Translations under genes and position numbers: made by a program
The notes under the pieces: generated by a model
The model's input: the letters and a program-made list of their open reading frames with translations, nothing else
What the model was told of the DNA's origin: nothing
Database searches by the model: none
From: Hirudo medicinalis
Lineage: Eukaryota; Annelida; Clitellata; Hirudinida; Hirudinidae
Assembly (NCBI GenBank): GCA_011800805.1
Contig: MPNW01000230.1
Location: 23,462-87,461, forward strand
Direction: 5' to 3'
DNA: 64,000 nucleotides
Shown here: one piece after another, positions 51,032-63,440 of the stretch
How the letters are laid out: every line of letters starts with the position of its first letter
Numbering within the stretch: the stretch's first letter is position 1

Positions 51032-54000
51032 TTAATAACTAACTCCATCCCTGGTTCTGTCATATTTGTAAACCTGACCATCACTGACAAAATATAGGTC
51101 CGAGAAACTCTTCGATGGATAATTGAAGGCAGTGTCCACTTTGTCAATTTCCAAATTCCAATTTGTTATTGGGCGTGGATATGTTATAGGCACTTGAGCA
51201 AGTGACTCTGAAAATCTGTAGTATTGATTGTCTGCAATAAAGTCGAGATAAAATCAATATTTTTCCAAGAACAAACTTTTCATAAATTTCTAACACTTTG
51301 AAGCAGTACGTAAGATAAGGATATTTTGCTTACTTTTAAAGAAGTACATTTTCCCATTTAAGTTCCATTCAAAAGCTGCATTCAAATCGCTAGGGACTCC
51401 TGGTAATTCCGTTGTTATCAACTTGGGGTAATCCTTAACCAAACTGAATCCAAAAGGTTTCTCTTGGAAGAGGTACTTCCAAATTTTGGAGCCCTTTTCA
51501 TTAGACAAATGTCTTCAATTATTATTGTATTCATTATTTATTTCTTAAGGTAATTTCTTACAAAAAAAAATTAAATTTGAATTTTGTAGAAATATGCCGA
51601 TGATGGGAACACCCATCCGGACATTTTCTCAGGGGTTGGTTTCTCATGCTATATTTATATAGAGGCGATAGCGAGCGAAGCAGAAAAGAAGAGATTTTGA
51701 AGTAGGACGGACCGCCGCTGCTAATTTTTGTTCCAATAAAAGGCTATTTTGCGTAAATTCGCATGATTTGGATCGTTAAGTCATTCTGGTTTTAGTAAAA
51801 CAATCGTTCCCGAGTCGTTTGATAGTCTTACGTGCTCAAAAAGGTAGAGTCGTATATATACGTTACATATATATATTCAATTTTACTCGATTAAAATGAA
51901 CATTTTTGATTAAAAAGATGTAAATACCCTGAAGAAGTAGATGAAATCGTATTTTATGTTTCTCCTGGAGACGTGATCAAAAGCGAATGCAGCATTAACG
52001 TTCTTAGGAAGTTCAGGAAAGATGTATGATGGATTGTATTGTTTGGCTTTGTTATCAAAAAGTCCATTCATTACGAATAGCTTGTTATCTGAAATAACAG
52101 GTTCTCAATGTTGCAATACTTTCGTTTATAATAAAAATTTCAAAGCGACGTTAGATTCAATTCTAATTTCAAAAATCATCTGCCCGCAACCAGAGACTGT
52201 CTAACAACCTTGGAAGACAAATAAAAGATCAAACAAAGAAAACACTGCAAGAGGCTCTTTAACTTGGCAAATGCCTTTGATGATGCGTGGCGTAGTATCA
52301 GGGGCGGGCGTTCTACTATCGATCATGTCTACATGAACGGGAAGACCTGCCATTAAAAATTACATGTAATCAAAAGTTCAGATAGCAAACATGTTAGCAG
52401 ACCATAAAGCATCTGGATGCCTCTAATATCATCATCGTGCAACTTGAAGTCGGGGTCATAATCACGATAAAAAGGACCCATAATTGATCCTTTGGCGTCG
52501 GAATGAGAAAGACCAAGAGAATGACCTAATTCATGGACAGCAACTTGCAGAAGATTTGTACCTGCATTTGACAGATTTTACAAATAATAAATATTTTTAT
52601 AATTTGAGTAACACAATAACAATAATTATTAAATAATATTAATAACAATAATACCAATAGCAATAATGAGGTGTTACCACTGCGTTCGTTAAAAGTCCAT
52701 ATTTCGTCGTCATCGAAGTGCACATCACCACCTAGTGGATTCCGAGTTGGAAAGAAAGCATGTGCCAAAGTTCCACCAGGACCATCAAAGGCATCATCAT
52801 CTCCGTGAGCTTTCACAAGAAATGACATATCAATGACCGATTTGTCATTTTTTATTTTGAAAGTCAGGCCTGACGCATTTTGCCAATGCTATACAATTAT
52901 AAATAAATATTATATTATTATTATATAAATAATATCAATCAAATGATTTGAATGTGTGATATTAAAAGACAGTCCATTAAATGAAATAAATACAGAAAAT
53001 AAAATGAAGATATGCTATGTATTTTGTATCCTAAAATATTTTGTAACCTCAAATGCTTTAGCAATTGCCTTCTCCACTTTGTCTTTGGGTGGAACTTTAG
53101 GGTAGTTGACAAATCGGTATGTCAGATCCTTGTCATTCCACTTGGAACCTTAAATTTCATTTAATTTCATGGTAATAATTAAAAAAAAAAATCAATTTTT
53201 TGATCATTTTGAATGCATCATCATACCAAATAAATCCTTGCAAATATTGAGGTCCAATTATTCCCTACGTTACATGAACCGAAGTATTACTATCATTAAT
53301 TATCAAACATTATATAATATTCTACTACTAAATTAAAATATTAGGGTGCAATTCAAATATAAGCGCTAAAATTTTTTTAACATTTTAAATTTCCAAGCCT
53401 CTGAAGTTGTTCATTCTGTGATGCATAACAACACTGCCATTTTTCATTTCAATATATTGATATTTATTGGTAGCTCAAGGAGGTCAAATTTTTCAATATT
53501 TAAATTTTTTGTTGCTAAAAGAAAAACATTAGGTTTTTTGTCATATTTCCATCAACAAAATAAAATGAATCGCTGATTAAGCATCTTTGCATATCTGTGT
53601 GTATTAATATTCTTTGGTGCTTGTGTCATCAAAGTAATTCCAGCATCCTTTGATCCAAGTTCACCATCAACAATGCACTATATGTGATCTGCTTTAATGT
53701 CATAGAAGCATGTTGATTGCCTTGCCATTCTGATATCAGGAGATGGAACAATGAAATTGTTGAGGTACCAACACTGATGGGACCATGTAGTGGACCAAAC
53801 ACAAAGTTGTTTCAGAGATTTAATTTTTTGAATATTGGACTTCAATTGACAAGTCCAGCTGTGAAAGTGGACTGATGTAGATTTCATTGCAACTGCCTCA
53901 TGTCATTTAGAGATGATCTTATTCACTTCATTCAGCATCAACTAATAGTTTCAACCCAGAGACAATTATCGTGAGCTTCTTCAGTTGATGTTGTTATTTA

Positions 54001-57000
54001 TCGGAACAGAGCCCAGCGGAGACGTTGACTTTCGGGCTCCCGGAGCAACTCCGGATCTTGTGTGCATGGCTAAATACAGGAAGTTCATTATTAAGAAGTT
54101 CATCAGTTGGTAGCTAGATGATTAGGACGGTACTCCCTACGGCGCTTTACTTCTAAGACAGATGTCCTTCTGGAATGTGGATCTGCTGTTAAAGCCGTTA
54201 AAGAGTCACAAGTGCTCACTTCAAAGGCCAATTTGGGTAGAAATATGCTCCAGATTTTTTTCCACATAATGGACCTCTTCCCATGAGGTCTAAAGCCCTT
54301 TTTGGACATTTGCACAATCATTGAAAATTATTTCAGCTTTCATTTCTTCTCTCCTGGATTACTAATTACTGGTTAGATCGCCTTGAACCATGTTAGAAAA
54401 AGACTTCGGTCAACGCCATAATACTCAGGCTAATTGGTGACGAAAAATGTCAAACAACGACATTATTGATGTTGAATAACCTTTCTGCAACATTTGTGAT
54501 GGTTTTCGTTCCATTAAACCATAAGGCTTTTTGACAAGGTAAGAAATTATTAATTTATATTAAATTTATATATTTTAATAAATTTTTAATCACCACTTTA
54601 TTTTTAGATACTTTTAGATATATTTGGAATTCAAGGTAATGATAAGCAATATTAACATATAACTCACCATATAGCGCGTATCTTTTCCTTCTATGTTGAT
54701 CTTGGAGATCAGAAACTCCACACCTGGGCTTCTTCATCATCTCCCTCGTCTCTGCATCCATGATGCCTGCATGAACACCCACTTGCCATCATTCTTATTA
54801 ACTATCAACAATTAAAACTGAATTAGTTGTATTGAACAACTGGCTTTGTATTTTTTTTGTGTGAGGGGTCGATGGATACTTACCTATGTTCTGCTAAATT
54901 AACAACAACAACAACAACGACGACGACGACGACAACGACAACAACAACAACAACAACAACAACAACAGCAGCAACAATAATAACGATAATGATGATGATA
55001 ATAATAATATCGCTCCGGTAAACAAGTCATGTGTGCTCGAATTCTTTAAAACTTTGCGGTTAAAAGAGTGATAGAATTAGTTTCAGTTATAGAATATTGA
55101 TATTAAGACTTCGCGAAACATCCATCGTAATTTTCGAAATCAAAAATTCAGCACACAGTTTAATAATAAATTTTATGTTGAGGTTCATTTATTTGGACAG
55201 ATGGATTTTGAATGTTTGGTCGGGAAAAAATGATAATAATAATATTATTAATATAATTTGCACAAGATATGATTTGGAAAACGTTGTTGGTCTCCTGCAA
55301 TTCATTGAAAGAAGAAAGTGACAGACGAAGAGTTCAGATCGCTCATTGATCCAAAATTATTATTTTTAAAAATTATTATTAGGTGATGCAGAAACGTGAA
55401 TTGAGAGAGGAAAAACAAAGGTTGAATCCAATATTCGCGAATTGGTCAGCACAGCCAACCATCAATCAAAAAGAGCAAAGAAAGTGGATTATGCGAGAGT
55501 TACACAAATGTTCAGAAAATTCCAAGTTTGGGAGCTCAGTTTGTAATGAATGGAGATCTCGAGAAACATTCTGTGCCTCTTACTGACGAAGCATTACTCG
55601 AATATTGGCAAAAGGTCTTCATCCAGAAGTCCAAAAGTGATTGCAGATCTTTGGAGAGAGCCATCGAAACTTATGAACAAATGGAAATCCTTCATCAATA
55701 AACCCTTCAAATCAATAAAAATCGACTTCAGAAAGTAATTAAAATAAATGCGACAAGACACATTATTATCTTTATTTTTATAATTTAAAATATGTTTGAT
55801 CCTGATAAATAAAGATTTTTACTGCCATATGATGGTCATTGGTTTTCGATATCATTTTCGGATTTTTGCTTAAATTATAAAAAGTTGCCATTAACACTCA
55901 ATGAAATTAATATTTCCCCATAACTAATATTTTCTCATAAATCCATATCTAAATTACTGCAACCTGGTCTGGGCGTCCAACTGCTCCACTATCTTACGCC
56001 CTTTACTAATTCTTCAAAAAAATGTCTCGTGTTGCATTATGCTTACCTTACAATACTCACACAGAGCCTATTTTTTAAACAATTAAAGATACTTAAAGTT
56101 CATCAAATAAATCACTTTCATGCAGATATTCTCATGAACAAACTAGATCACCACATGTTGCCTATTCTATTTGATCCTCTATTTTCAAAGACATCATCAG
56201 TGCATTCGCATAACGTGCGTTCATCTCAAAATTACAGACCTGTTTTTGCTAAATCCAATATCAAACGTTACTCAATTCATTGCCTGGGACCAAGAATATA
56301 TGTTAGGATTCCACTAAATATTACTAATCAGTCAAACTTATATTCTTTTAAACGTCTATATAAACAGCTCATCATCGACTCATCCCTGTTTCATTTTCTT
56401 ACCGAGTTCAATTCCATACACTAACATTAACTTCACACATTAAGTCATGCTTCCTACAGGGCGTCCGTCAGCGGGAATTCTCCCTTAGGACGTTCTTTTT
56501 CTGGTTATCACTTCAGTCTGTTGATTTAGTTGGTTTATTTAGATTCAATAAATGAAGACTAATGAACTATAGACATCATAGCAATAATTGGTTTAAATGT
56601 GATGTGTAATAACAGAATTATGATAAAAAAAAAAGTGAATTTCGCATCACAACTGCAGGCCTTGTACTGGTGCCCAAAACATACTCCCTGGGAAGAAGGG
56701 AAGCGAAAAATATTTTCTAATTTGGATGATTTCCGGTGTCACAATAGCGTTTGTCACAAAAAGTTTGAGAATTTTTTATGAAAATCTTCATTTTGCCAAA
56801 ATGCATTACACGTGGAAACTAGAACCTTGAGATTAGTATTGAAATGCGTGTAAAAAGGTTACAAACACCCCTTAATTTTAGCATAATACCTAAAATATTG
56901 AATCAATCGAAACCAAATTTGGGAATTTATATGTTCAATTTGATGTAACATGCTTGTGCCAAATTTCTTTTTGATTGAACAAATAATGCTTGCAAATTCA

Positions 57001-60000
57001 TTAAACCGTCAGAATTAGGCAGTGGAAAAAGGTTACACACACTTTACAATTTCAGATAATATATCCATTATCAAATTTTTGCAAGCTTCTTCAAAAGAAT
57101 CACATTATAATACTTGCCCTGCAAAATTATATAAACAGTATTTTGGTTTAATATTTTAGTAAATATTACTTTTATTCTGGATAGAAGTAGCTGGAATGTT
57201 AGCAGAGCAGAAAGGTGAAAATTTCAGCCTTCAACACATAAATTTTCTTTCTTAAAATGATTGCAATGCAATTAAATATAAGTGTTCATGGAGATTACAA
57301 ATTTTTACAAGATTCAAAATGTTCTGGAACGAACCATGTGTGGGAGACCTCAAAAACTCTCACCATAGATTCAAACAATGCTCTTTCTGAAGCTTTCAGG
57401 GAAAATATTTCAGCAAATCAAATTATAACAAGTTTGAAATTTGGTGTATGCAAGTAGATTATCTGCGACTACTTGAATAATAGTGGAATATTTAATTATG
57501 AGAGACTAATTATTGAAGTCCTTGAATATAAAAAAAAAGATCACGAAAAAGTGTACGTGTCGAGTGCCAATGAAGTGGTCATTTTCAGATCTTTTGAATA
57601 AAAATATTTTGATCTGGATGGAAGTGACTGCTACCAATGCTATTTCCACAACTTAAATGAGGAAAATAAATCGAATTTTAACAGACAGCAAGGAGTAAGC
57701 GTGCTTGAGGTCCGGGGTGGAATTTTTTCAAAACTCATGGTATCTTTAGCCTCTCTAGAAAGGATGTCAAACTTTTTCAAACTATGCTGAAACATCTGTG
57801 AGGTTCTTGTCTCCATTTCTAATTTCATGGATGTCTAAGATGACTTTATGTTTTAGTTGGATAACATGTCTGTTAATATCTCCAAGCTGTACAGGAGCAT
57901 TTTCCAGCTATGAAAAATCACGGTTATGAAATATATAGACGAAAAAGGCGTATTTTGAAAAAGTAGAGCTAGAAGAGGCTGTGATGAAGGCGTGGAATGA
58001 CCTGGAAAATGGCGATTTCGAAACATTTATTAAATCACTGAATATACACTGAATGTACAAATATTTTAAATAATAAGGAACATGTTATTAAATACTAAAA
58101 ATGTTGTTTGAATAAAATTAAAAATTTAATTATTTGATAATTTGACCATAAATTGAATTTTTCCCAAGTGTTTGTAACCTTTTTACACGCATTGTATTAT
58201 AGTAGGTCCATTTTGATGTAGGGGAGAGTGGGACACCTTGTGACACATTTGTTTTTATTTCTCATAACTTTTACATTTTTAGTCTGATTTTTAAAATAAT
58301 AAAATTTTCAGATACTTTAATATTTTGTATAGCGGTGCACCTTGTGACTACTATTATTTTTCACTTTATAAAAGTTTTTAATAGTTTATTTATTATTACT
58401 TCATAGTTTACTTATTATAATCAAATTAATTATTTACTAATTATTATTTAAAAAATATTTTTATTTATTTACAGTAACACAATTTCTAACTTCACCAATT
58501 GGAAAGCATTTTATTGTAATATCAATTAGCAAATTATTTATAAAATATTTCAATAGTTTGCTTCATCATCGTAATATTGCCAATATTGTAAACATTCATT
58601 TCTTGTCCTGCATTGTTCCACAGCCATTGCTCACAATCATTATTATGATATTTTTTAAATGGTCCAAAGACAATGGCTGTAAACGGCGGCTGCAGTATGG
58701 TTGAAATGTTAGAATAATTATTCCATTACGTTTACGGTAATCAATTACTGGAATGTTAACATGAGTTTAATGATTGTCCATTAGAAGGAGCATTGGGGAT
58801 ACATTTGACATGAATCACTTTGCTAGCTATCTTATTTCAGCCGATGTTAAATCGTAGCACAAACGAGAGCAATCAATTATATAATCGTATAGGATTTTTT
58901 CGTCTTCCTTTGTAAAAACCTGCCTTGTACAAAAATGTCCTTTATATACAGGTTCCTTTTGATCAAGTTGGGATTTTTTGAAGAGTGCAACATAACGACA
59001 AAGAATTTGACGATTAATTTTTTTACCATTAGCAACCGAGCGAATGGATTTTCCGGCAACAGCATGTCTCATAATATCTTCTGGTATTTGATTATTTGTT
59101 TTGCGAATATAATTACGAACCATATTTGGTCTACTTGAAAAGCATTCATATATCCATCGTCTGTAAAAAAATGAAATAGTTGATTTACTCAAAGAAATTT
59201 ATTTTTTGCGAAAATAGGCACTAATATTTGTATTAAAATTCGAATTCAAGGAGCAACATAACTGGCATTAATTCAAAGCAGATTAAAAATTAATACAACT
59301 ACAAAGGGGACACTTTGCGACTGTCACAATGTGCCCCATTGCCATTTGTCACAACCTGCCCCGCTCCTACAATATTATTCGATTTATCTCAGAGCAATGA
59401 CATTTAGCAGATTTTTAAAGATAATTGAGTGCTCTACAAAGTAGTAAATTAAAATTTGTATTATTCTTACAATTTCAGCCCTTTAGTGATAGTTTAATGT
59501 TACATGTATATAAGGAGGTCACGGGACACTATCAGCATCGCCAAGCAAACACTAGAAACTGAAAGCAATCCAGCTCCATCTGTCAATCAAATAACCAACA
59601 TTTGTTCTGCTGAAATTGAGTCATTGTGGAAAGAAGGTCAACACCATTTGCTTCACACGAACGAGTTCTTAAGTTGATAAGAACGTTCACCCGACGAGTT
59701 TCGAACATTGAAGAAATTATACATGGGACGCAAAAGTGAAAGGAATCATATTGAAAAGAAAGCTTCAGAATTATGAAAATAAATGTAGAGTTAAATTATT
59801 CGATATCGCAGCTTGTGAATGCGTCCGAAAGCTCAAAATGTTCCAAAAGAAAAACAAGAGTTTTTGATAGATCAGCGAACGATTAGTACAAGCTTCGAAG
59901 CGAAAGAGCAGCTTCAAGAATCAGATCATTCTGTGCAAAGAAGTGACATTACAACGAAAATTCATACTCTATACTTTAATGATCAAAAGACAGAACATTG

Positions 60001-60659
60001 AAACTAGCGAGGAAAGATGGACGCTGGCACAGGAAAGTCATCATTGAATAACATATCATTATAATCACTGAACCTGACCTACGTACGCTTCACCTAAATT
60101 TTCAACAGTTAAACATAATATGACAATATAATTGATTATTGCAAGAAAAGTGATATCACAAGGCTGCATAATTCATTCATTGGTTTATAAGAGTATGAAG
60201 CTGGATAAATAAAAAACAGATAATAGAAAGCAAGCAATATTGCTTGGGTTTCACTTAAGAGTCGATATTAAGATGTAGCTCATCTAATTATTTCATGATT
60301 TAATTAATTAATTGTTTCACGAGTAATTTTATGCATTACAGACAATTAAATCTTTGCATTCGCTGGGCATCTGAAGATGGCACTAGGTTAATAAAAATTT
60401 GATCAGAAGTTCAACTCATAAAAACGCAACTTTATATCGCTATTACAAGTAAAATCTCACCCACAAGTTTGCAGCACTCTATTGGGCAGTACGATTTGAA
60501 ACATTTAGTTAAGTACTCATTCCATAGTCCCGTGGAGATACCGACCCGTGTTGGGGGAATTTAAACAATTAGATATTGTTCCTTTTTTTTTGGAATGATT
60601 GTTTTTTTTATAATTTTTATTTTTATTGGGATATATTTTTTAGGTTGGGAAAAAATATC

Positions 60660-60701
<42 letters not shown>

Positions 60702-61077
60702 TTATTAATTATATAATTATAATAATTATTATTATATAATTAATAAAATATTATTAATTATAATAATTATTATTATGATAGAGACATGACCGTGACAATA
60801 ACAGTAACAATAACAATAATTTAACCAGTCTGGTCGAGTCCAGCCATGCGTTGGAAGTCTTTAAGAGCGGATTTCAAAACATCCGCACTTGTCATAGAGG
60901 CTACGAAAGGGCTGTCCTTCTTCATGTGCAAGTACCCAAACTTTCTCAGGTATTCCTTCATTAAAGGACATTATCNATCATTCTTACCTTCTCTTCATTT
61001 TCAAGATCATCGCTCTTCACCAAATAAATACAAATTGAAAAGTATGCAAATGTCAGCAACATTTTATAAGTTTGCAT
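51032..61077 (-). CDS. Secreted, furin-activated matrix metalloproteinase
   Basis: Ten exons with matching phases give 482 residues: 61077-60988, 60955-60826, 54766-54668, 53148-53048, 52888-52678, 52561-52403, 52346-52209, 52088-51928, 51493-51334, 51231-51032. Order: signal peptide ([15 protein letters not shown], 6-20); prodomain [10 protein letters not shown] and [14 protein letters not shown]; cysteine switch PRCGVSD (Cys89); furin site RRKR (99-102); catalytic domain with [13 protein letters not shown] and zinc site [11 protein letters not shown] (His220, Glu221, His224, His230) followed by SIMGPFY, the Met-turn; then a hemopexin domain beginning ICQ with blades [19 protein letters not shown] and VDTAFNYP. 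MMPs cleave extracellular matrix; the RRKR site implies Golgi activation, as in MMP11, MMP28 or MT-MMPs, and the lack of a C-terminal membrane anchor implies secretion. Oddities: the C-terminus (DRTRDGVSY) lacks the Cys that normally pairs with the first hemopexin Cys, and intron 1 is only 32 bases and contains the window's only N. Confidence 0.94.
53200..54560. other. MMP intron with unclassified repeat-like DNA
   Basis: The 1.5 kb intron between the Cys-switch exon and the first catalytic exon. The segment 53640-54350 is less AT-rich and has minus-strand open frames of about 70 codons (53678-53887, 54103-54321) without known motifs. It may be an old insertion. Confidence 0.35.
54899..55008. 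repeat. AAC/GAC/AAT microsatellite
   Basis: (AAC)n, (GAC)n, (AAC)n, then ATA/ATG triplets, in the third MMP intron. Confidence 0.95.
55090..55745 (+). pseudogene. Degenerate coding-like sequence in MMP intron
   Basis: Coding-looking stretches occur in different plus-strand frames: [12 protein letters not shown] near 55300; [20 protein letters not shown] and [14 protein letters not shown] at about 55420-55530; and [20 protein letters not shown] with EYWQKVF at about 55540-55620, ending at a stop near 55700. The frame changes fit a decayed helical protein or retro-copy. I do not recognise the parent. It lies antisense to the host MMP gene. Confidence 0.35.
55975..56560 (+). mobile_element. 3' end of a non-LTR retrotransposon (LINE)
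   Basis: The open frame 56029-56424 reads like the C-terminal tail of a LINE ORF2: [33 protein letters not shown], a GPRIYVRIP block (equivalent to the common GPKIWNSIP) and SFKRLYKQL. Just upstream the reading is shifted (TPLLILQK-like). The reverse-transcriptase core is absent, as usual for 5'-truncated copies. The 3' UTR appears to run to about 56560, without a clear poly(A) tail. Confidence 0.75.
58221..59367 (-). mobile_element. Decayed pogo-type (Tc1/mariner) DNA transposon
   Basis: The left end GGGGAGAGTGGGACACC-TTGTGACA and the inverted right end GGAGCGGGGCAGGTTGTGACA are terminal inverted repeats, flanked by TA on both sides (58219-58220 and 59368-59369), as expected for the superfamily. 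The minus strand encodes an N-terminal HTH region ([29 protein letters not shown]) and, downstream in broken frames, DDE traces: [12 protein letters not shown], then a [11 protein letters not shown] block and [11 protein letters not shown]. Stops and frameshifts make it inactive. Size 1147 bases. It sits in the large MMP intron in the same orientation as the gene. Confidence 0.88.
59500..60003 (+). pseudogene. Fragmented ORF resembling a repeat-associated gene family
   Basis: Frame pieces [12 protein letters not shown] (about 59618), LFDIAAC (about 59795) and [19 protein letters not shown] (about 59850) recall a family of uncharacterised, repeat-borne proteins in invertebrates with a DIAxC...FLxDQR pattern. 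Multiple stops separate the pieces. The family link is from memory and unchecked. Confidence 0.35.
60659..60702. repeat. (ATA)n microsatellite
   Basis: About 14 perfect ATA units followed by AT-rich near-palindromes, in the third MMP intron. Confidence 0.95.
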
Positions 61078-61479
61078 CTTTCTTTGTAATCAACAAATCG
61101 TCTGTGAAATTGTACTTGATGTCATTGTAATGTTCATTTTAAAAATTCTCAATAAAATACGTATGTAATGTACACTGTGCAATATTTTATTTTCAAAGTT
61201 TTAAAATTTCTTTGTCCGACCCCCAGATGAGTACCAATATTTGCAAACATATTAATAGAGATCTAATATGAGCAGGATTGGACAATGTCTAGAGGTCGTT
61301 CAACAAAGTTTTATTTTCCTAAGAATATCAAAATCAGCAAAAACCTAAACTTGTCTAAATATTTAATATTTTAATGAAATATGGCGTTTTCAATAAATTT
61401 TTAAATGAGGTTATGGCTGAAATGCTCTGTTTATGCACGAAAAAGTTGCCGTTTAGGCACCCAAGTGATCAACTATTTT

Positions 61480-62080
61480 ACAGGTTGATGGTGTTGCCGT
61501 GTGTTCCACTTTGGCTCCCATCTTAGCCAATTTCTGTATGGGCTTTATGGAAAATATAGTCTTTCACTTGGTTGAAAAACCTCCATTATGTATCAGGTAT
61601 GTTGATGACATATTCCTTATGTATCGTGACAATGAGCAATTGGAACAACATAAATAATAATACAAAATAAAATGCTTTTGAAGAAAACTCTATCTTAAAT
61701 TTTGCCTTATAACTAAGCGAAGGACATGACCGACTTTCATTTCTTGATGTTCTAGTGTAAGAATCTTACTAAAAAAAACCTAATTTTGCTCAAATAGTCA
61801 TGTCAATTTCGGATCCCAAATATAAGTTAAATCTAGACGTCTATTACAACAGCAAGGAATCTCTCAACTTGATTGTGATTTATGACTTCTTCAGGCTTAA
61901 TAAATTGCAACAAACCAATGTCATCTACCAATTTACTTGCCCCTTTTCGCATGATAAGCTGCATGTGTACATTGGTCATACGAGTACTATGTTTCCGGCC
62001 TCAGCCAGTGAAGACCCTCCACGAGCTAGAATCAAGTTCCCTCGAGGAAATGAGAGATGTTTGGCTGTTTAAGTGGTGGT
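61480..62080 (+). mobile_element. Decayed Penelope-like element (RT plus GIY-YIG)
   Basis: Reading with frame changes: QVDGVAVCSTLAPILANFCM (RT motif, degenerate GSPLGPTLAN), then RYVDDIFLMYRDNEQLEQ (YVDD catalytic box) at about 61595, a stop, LSFLDVL at about 61735, and further on NVIYQFTCPFSHDKLHVYIG at about 61917-61976. The last is a GIY-YIG endonuclease start (IYQF ... YIG). An RT with FLDVLV downstream and a C-terminal GIY-YIG is diagnostic of Penelope-like elements. Several stops show it is dead. Confidence 0.82.
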
Positions 62081-62239
62081 TGACATTCAAGTATTTAGCA
62101 GTCGCCGTGTTAAAGACACGAAGAACTTCCTTGCAGAGAGAAGCATAGATAAAATAGTGATTGCTTATGTCCCGATACATGATATTGCGATAAATAAGCA
62201 AAAACCATCTGAGCACGGAAATCAACGACTACAGTGAAA

Positions 62240-62400
62240 ATTGAATGGAGAAACATCATCTTTGGAAATCAGATGGTAACTTTGTGAAGCCTAGTCTGCA
62301 AGAGGCTGTGAGTTGGGCGAAGAATTCATGGTTTAAAATTACTGACATCTGTGTTGCCAACGCACTCGATGGGGTACAAGTAAAAGTACACGTACATTTA
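62240..62400 (+). mobile_element. Tigger/pogo-type transposase C-terminal fragment
   Basis: KPSLQEAVSWAKNSWFKI followed by a VANALDGVQ block matches the end of Tigger/jerky-type transposases, where a W-K-SW helix precedes the motif CGISNALDG. Only this tail is left, so the source element is a different copy from that at 58.2 kb. Confidence 0.55.
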
Positions 62401-63089
62401 AGGAGAGTTCTATTGCTAAACATGAGAGATTAGGACCAATGGTTCTACTGGAAATGTATTTGCAAAAAATTCAGGGTTTGGAGATTTATAATGATGTTCC
62501 AGGATAAGGTGACATGACTATTTGAGCAAAGTTAGGTTTTTCAGAAATATTCTAATTGAAGGGTGTTCTTAAATTCTACTAAAACATCAACTTTTATTAA
62601 TAAATGATTAACCTTGCACCTTGTCTCCTTTAACGCGTTAATTTGGTATAATATGTACCATAAATTAATAAATGCGGTAGATTGTTGAACATCAAAATAA
62701 CACATCCCCAAAAATAAGCCCTAACGCGTCTTTTGGAGCAAATACTAATATAAAACCCTCTTATTTTCGGGGAAGTAGTCAGGATTAATTTTATTTATGA
62801 AATCGATTGATTTTGACTTCGGTTACGAGCGCCATGCACTCTTATATGAGAAAGCTTTGACAGTGTTGATGTACCTCTAAATAACTATATTTTGTATGAA
62901 ATGGAGGTCAGCGTCATTTTGCTCATTTAGCAGGGTCAGGCTTAACTTTGCTCAAATTTAATTTTTTTATCATATAACGGCCACCTATAGTGTACATTAA
63001 CAGCCGGATATTCAAATGTAAACAAGAGCGAATAATTGCTCGCTTATATTTACAATAGATCATTCAGGAGGAGTGCCTAGCTAGATTGC

Positions 63090-63440
63090 ATTCTCCATGA
63101 CGTGGGAGGCCATTAAGAGAGTTAAGAGTCGCAATCTGAGTCTGTACGTTGTATGGTTTATGGGTCGATGCCATAAACTCATGTGGAAAATGTTGGAAGT
63201 TCTTCATGCTTCGCGAAACGTAGTTCAAATCATACAGATGTATTTTGGCGGTATCACGATAAGGTTCTCCACCAAAGACAAGATAACAAGATGGGCTCCT
63301 CTGGAGACAGGTATGGGAGGCGCGATCTCCCCCCTCCCTATTTGAACTGGCGATGCAAATTCTACTCCATGCAGCTGGGTTTACCGTATTTTAACAACTA
63401 CAACGCAGTTTTTACAGTTTACATAGAAAAGATTTTGTAA
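63090..63440 (+). mobile_element. LINE reverse-transcriptase fragment
   Basis: The frame 63097-63345 carries LMWKMLEVLHASRNVVQIIQ, the FDS-LW helix region of LINE RTs, then WAPLETGMGGAISP, a degenerate form of the conserved F-xxTGVRQGxxLSP motif. One base shift later comes SL-FELAMQILLHAAG. A frameshifted, inactive fragment. Confidence 0.7.

Noticed and set aside
52090..52200. Extra hemopexin exon between 52209 and 52088
   Set aside because: Every splice option there gave a stop or wrong phase; direct joining of 52209 to 52088 is in phase and gives a plausible first blade.
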